Assembly: GCA_946612175.1 (NCBI GenBank)
Contig: CAMOEO010000142.1
Span: 1-7,735, forward strand
Length of the DNA: 7,735 nt
Reading direction: 5' to 3'
Source: an uncultured Verrucomicrobiota bacterium
GTDB taxonomy: Bacteria; Verrucomicrobiota; Kiritimatiellia; RFP12; UBA3636
Shown piece by piece: positions 5,931 through 7,735 of the stretch; positions within the stretch are counted from its first letter, which is position 1; every line of letters begins with the position of its first letter. The notes under the pieces were generated by a model. The model was not told where the DNA came from. It ran no database searches and was given only the letters and a program-made list of their open reading frames with translations. The position numbers and the translations under genes are program-made.

Positions 5931-6665
5931 ATGCAAACCGAAACCAAAACCAAGGTCAAGGGTGTCGCCGACATCCTCTTCCTGCTGGACGCCACCGGGT
6001 CCATGCAGTCCAACATCGACGCCGTGAAGGACAACATCGGGGCGTTCCTCGACTCCCTCGCCGCGCCGATCGGCTTCAACGCCGCGCCGCCGCTCAAGGA
6101 CTGGCGCGCCGCCGTCTGGGCGTACCGCGACGCCGGATGCGACGGGGACCTGTGGCTCGAGCGCAACCCGTTCGTCCGGAGCGCGGGCGAGCTGCACGGA
6201 CAGCTCTCGCGCATCGTGGCGCAGGGCGGCGGCGACGAGCCCGAGTCGCTCCTCGACGCGCTGCACGCGGTCGCCAACCTCCCCGCCGCGTCGAAGGGCG
6301 CGCAGACGGAGGACGCCAACGCCTGGCGCTACCGCTCCGAGGCCGCGCGCGTCGTCGTCGTGTTCACCGACGCCTCGTACCACCCGTCCCTCGCCTCCGA
6401 CCCGGCGCTGGGACTCGCCGACGTCGCCAACGCCGTCACCGAGGCGCGCATCCGCCTCTCGATCTTCGCGCCGGCGATGGAATGCTACGACGACCTCTCG
6501 CAGATCGACAAGTGCGAGTACACCCCCGTCGCGGTCGAGCCCGGCGAGACGCCCGTCGCCGCGCTGGCGCGCTTCACCGGCGACGCCGCGCACTTCCGCA
6601 AGACCCTCGAGATGCTCGCCAAGTCCGTGTCGGCGAGCGCCGCCGCGGACGCGCTCGAAGTTTGA
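5931..6665 (+). CDS. Stand-alone von Willebrand factor A (vWA) domain protein
   Basis: This 244-residue protein is almost entirely one vWA domain. The first strand and metal-ion-dependent adhesion site (MIDAS) start at VADILFLLDATGSM (12-25), with D20-x-T22-x-S24 as the D-x-S/T-x-S motif. GGGDEPES (99-106) supplies the conserved loop after the second helix, and VVVVFTDAS (141-149) gives the third MIDAS element with T146-D147. The site is complete, so Mg2+-dependent ligand binding is expected. There is no signal peptide, membrane segment or second domain, so it is probably a cytoplasmic scaffold or switch. The ATG at 5931 was chosen because the domain begins about 12 residues later. An alternative ATG at 5832, in ATGA overlap with the previous stop, would add 33 Pro-rich residues and is less likely. 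The kinase gene begins 28 nt downstream, which suggests the two products work together, as vWA proteins do in TerY-P triads. The ligand is unknown. Confidence 0.88.
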   Translation: MQTETKTKVKGVADILFLLDATGSMQSNIDAVKDNIGAFLDSLAAPIGFNAAPPLKDWRAAVWAYRDAGCDGDLWLERNPFVRSAGELHGQLSRIVAQGGGDEPESLLDALHAVANLPAASKGAQTEDANAWRYRSEAARVVVVFTDASYHPSLASDPALGLADVANAVTEARIRLSIFAPAMECYDDLSQIDKCEYTPVAVEPGETPVAALARFTGDAAHFRKTLEMLAKSVSASAAADALEV

Positions 6666-6693
6666 ATCCGCCGCGCGTCCGGCGCCCAAGACC

Positions 6694-7735
6694 ATGCCCA
6701 TCGTTCCAAGTCCCGGCGACCGCGTCCAGGGCGCGCTGCATCGCTACACGCTGCTGAAGCTCCTCAACAAGGGGGCGTGCGCCAATGCGTTCGGCGCGAC
6801 CGACGAGCGCGGCGAGAAGGTCTTCCTCAAGGCCTACACCTCGCCGACGACGCTCAAGCCCTGGTACGACGACTACCTGCGCTACGAGATCGAGCTCAAC
6901 GCCCGGCTCGGCGCGGACCCCGTGCTCGCCCAGCAGTCCGTGCGGGCGACGGACGTCTTCAGCGCGACGTTCGAGCACGAGGGGCGCGCCACCCGGAACC
7001 CGAACCTCTTCCAGGTCTTCCCGTTCGTGTCGGGCAACCGCAACCTCGGCGACCTCGCGGCCGACGGCTGGCGCGGCCGCCCGCTGCGCGGCGGCGAGCG
7101 CCTGATGGTCGCCGCGGTGTTCCTCGCGGCGCTGGCCCGGCTGCACGCGGCGAAGATCGTCCATGCCGACCTCAAGCCCGCGAACGTGCAGATGGTGCGC
7201 ATCGGGGACGGTGCCGCGCCGCTCTTCCGCCCCCTGCTCGTCGACATGGACTTCTCCGTCCTCGCGGACCGGCGCGCACCGTGGCACGGCGACGCCTCCG
7301 TCGGATACGTCGGCACGCCCGGCTACTTCTCGCCGGAGCATCTGCGCGGCGACGTGCCGACCGCCGCGTCGGACGCGTTCACCGCGGCGATCATCCTGTG
7401 CGAGCTGCTCTCCGGAAGGCATCCGTTCGCCGCCGCGCTCGGCGACGACGCCGAGCCGGGCGACTATCGCGACCGCGTCCTCGCCGGACGCCACGACTTC
7501 GGCCTCGAGGCACCGCGCTTCCTCCCGGGCGTCGCCGCGCCCGGCCTCGGCCGGCTCCTCCTGCGCGCGCTCTCGCCCGACCCCGCGCGCCGGCCTTCCG
7601 TCGCGGAGATGCACGCGGCCGTCGTCGCCGCGCGCCGCGCGGCGAACGCGGGTCCCAGCGTCGCGGGTCCCAGCATCCCAGGTCCCAGCATCCCAGGTCC
7701 CAGCGTCGCGGGTCCCAGCGTCCCCGACCCGACGG
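6694..7735 (+). CDS. Divergent Hanks-type Ser/Thr protein kinase (3' end outside window)
   Basis: The frame from ATG 6694 stays open to the window edge, showing 347 residues. Kinase landmarks appear in order: a reduced glycine loop, NKGACANAF (25-33), that keeps only one of three glycines; the beta-3 lysine K46 in VFLKAY; an alpha-C glutamate in YEIEL (E65 or E67); a hinge near QVFPFVSG (107-114); catalytic HADLKPAN (157-164; D159, K161, N164) in place of HRDLKPEN; DFS (186-188) in place of DFG; GTPGYFSPE (207-215) as the P+1 loop; SDAF (226-229); and the closing DPARRP (296-301). Lys46, Asp159, Asn164 and Asp186 are intact, so activity is plausible although the motifs diverge. The domain ends near residue 315 and leads into Gly-Pro-Ser-x-x repeats at 320-344, probably a flexible linker to a further domain outside the window. 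No membrane segment is visible so far. The gene lies 28 nt after vWA with no clear Shine-Dalgarno sequence and is likely cotranscribed. Confidence 0.88.
   Translation, partial: MPIVPSPGDRVQGALHRYTLLKLLNKGACANAFGATDERGEKVFLKAYTSPTTLKPWYDDYLRYEIELNARLGADPVLAQQSVRATDVFSATFEHEGRATRNPNLFQVFPFVSGNRNLGDLAADGWRGRPLRGGERLMVAAVFLAALARLHAAKIVHADLKPANVQMVRIGDGAAPLFRPLLVDMDFSVLADRRAPWHGDASVGYVGTPGYFSPEHLRGDVPTAASDAFTAAIILCELLSGRHPFAAALGDDAEPGDYRDRVLAGRHDFGLEAPRFLPGVAAPGLGRLLLRALSPDPARRPSVAEMHAAVVAARRAANAGPSVAGPSIPGPSIPGPSVAGPSVPDPT
7651..7725 (+). repeat. Five tandem copies of a 15-bp repeat coding Gly-Pro-Ser-(Val/Ile)-(Ala/Pro)
   Basis: Units at 7651, 7666, 7681, 7696 and 7711 share GGTCCCAGC followed by GTCGCG, ATCCCA, ATCCCA, GTCGCG and GTCCCC. 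Units 1 and 4 are identical, as are units 2 and 3. Being in frame, the array adds pentapeptides after the kinase domain. The GGT glycine codon is uncommon in this GC-rich gene, yet it is kept in every copy, which points to recent duplication by slippage or unequal recombination. The array may continue in degenerate form beyond the window. Confidence 0.9.

Noticed and set aside
5866..6027. 53-codon + strand ORF starting with an ATG at the predicted vWA transcription start
   Set aside because: It could be a leaderless upstream ORF, but its Pro/Ser/Lys-rich product is just the shifted frame of the leader and vWA start, and no independent support is visible.
4109..6319. Minus-strand open frame of 736 codons
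   Set aside because: It is antisense to the HAD, phosphatase, zinc-ribbon and vWA genes, shows compositionally biased sequence and no motifs, and no promoter or ribosome site was seen for it.
6666..6693. Separate promoter for the kinase gene in the 28-nt gap after vWA
   Set aside because: No TAxACT-like -10 or -35 could be found in or just before the gap, so cotranscription with vWA is simpler.
7651..7725. CRISPR array or regulatory iterons as an explanation for the 15-bp repeats
   Set aside because: The units are directly adjacent with no spacers, are in frame and code a regular pentapeptide continuing the kinase, so they are coding tandem repeats.

Overview
This is a very G+C-rich bacterial window (about 70 % by eye, with G or C in nearly every third codon position). 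All genes lie on the + strand and are tightly packed. Nothing in it looks like a mobile element, RNA gene or CRISPR array. The lineage cannot be fixed from this sequence. The tyrosyl-tRNA synthetase signature (SLQAGN in place of SLHIGH) and the EtfA/GlcD pair would fit an anaerobic or facultative member of the Planctomycetes-Verrucomicrobia-Kiritimatiellota group, but that is a low-confidence guess.

The window falls into three transcriptional blocks. (1) Positions 1-1973 hold the 3' end of an electron transfer flavoprotein alpha subunit gene (etfA), joined by a 1-nt stop/start overlap to a GlcD/LctD-type FAD-linked 2-hydroxyacid (probably lactate or glycolate) dehydrogenase. An etfB gene probably lies upstream of the window. 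(2) Positions 2054-4245 hold a promoter, tyrS, and 11 nt later a Cof-type HAD-superfamily hydrolase, ending in a compact GAAA-capped hairpin. (3) Positions 4254-7735 hold a cluster that looks like a protein-phosphorylation module. It consists of a PPP-like metallophosphatase, a small zinc-ribbon/coiled-coil protein overlapping it by 4 nt, a stand-alone von Willebrand factor A (vWA) protein with its own promoter, and a divergent Hanks-type Ser/Thr kinase that runs off the window through a tract of 15-bp (Gly-Pro-Ser-x-x) tandem repeats.

Three promoters of the same build can be read by eye: a -35-like hexamer, exactly 17 bp, then TAGACT, TAGACT or TATACT. They lie before tyrS, the metallophosphatase and vWA. 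The one before the metallophosphatase puts transcription start on or next to the ATG, so that mRNA is probably leaderless. The one before vWA has its -35 overlapping the stop codon of the preceding gene.

The most interesting part is 4289-7735. Kinase, phosphatase, vWA and zinc-ribbon genes together resemble the logic of the known TerY-P (vWA, PP2C phosphatase, kinase) triads. Here, however, the phosphatase is a PPP-type metalloenzyme with an altered GNHE motif (GDHD), and the kinase has degenerate glycine-loop, HRD and DFG motifs. That these genes form one system is an inference from gene order and domain content.
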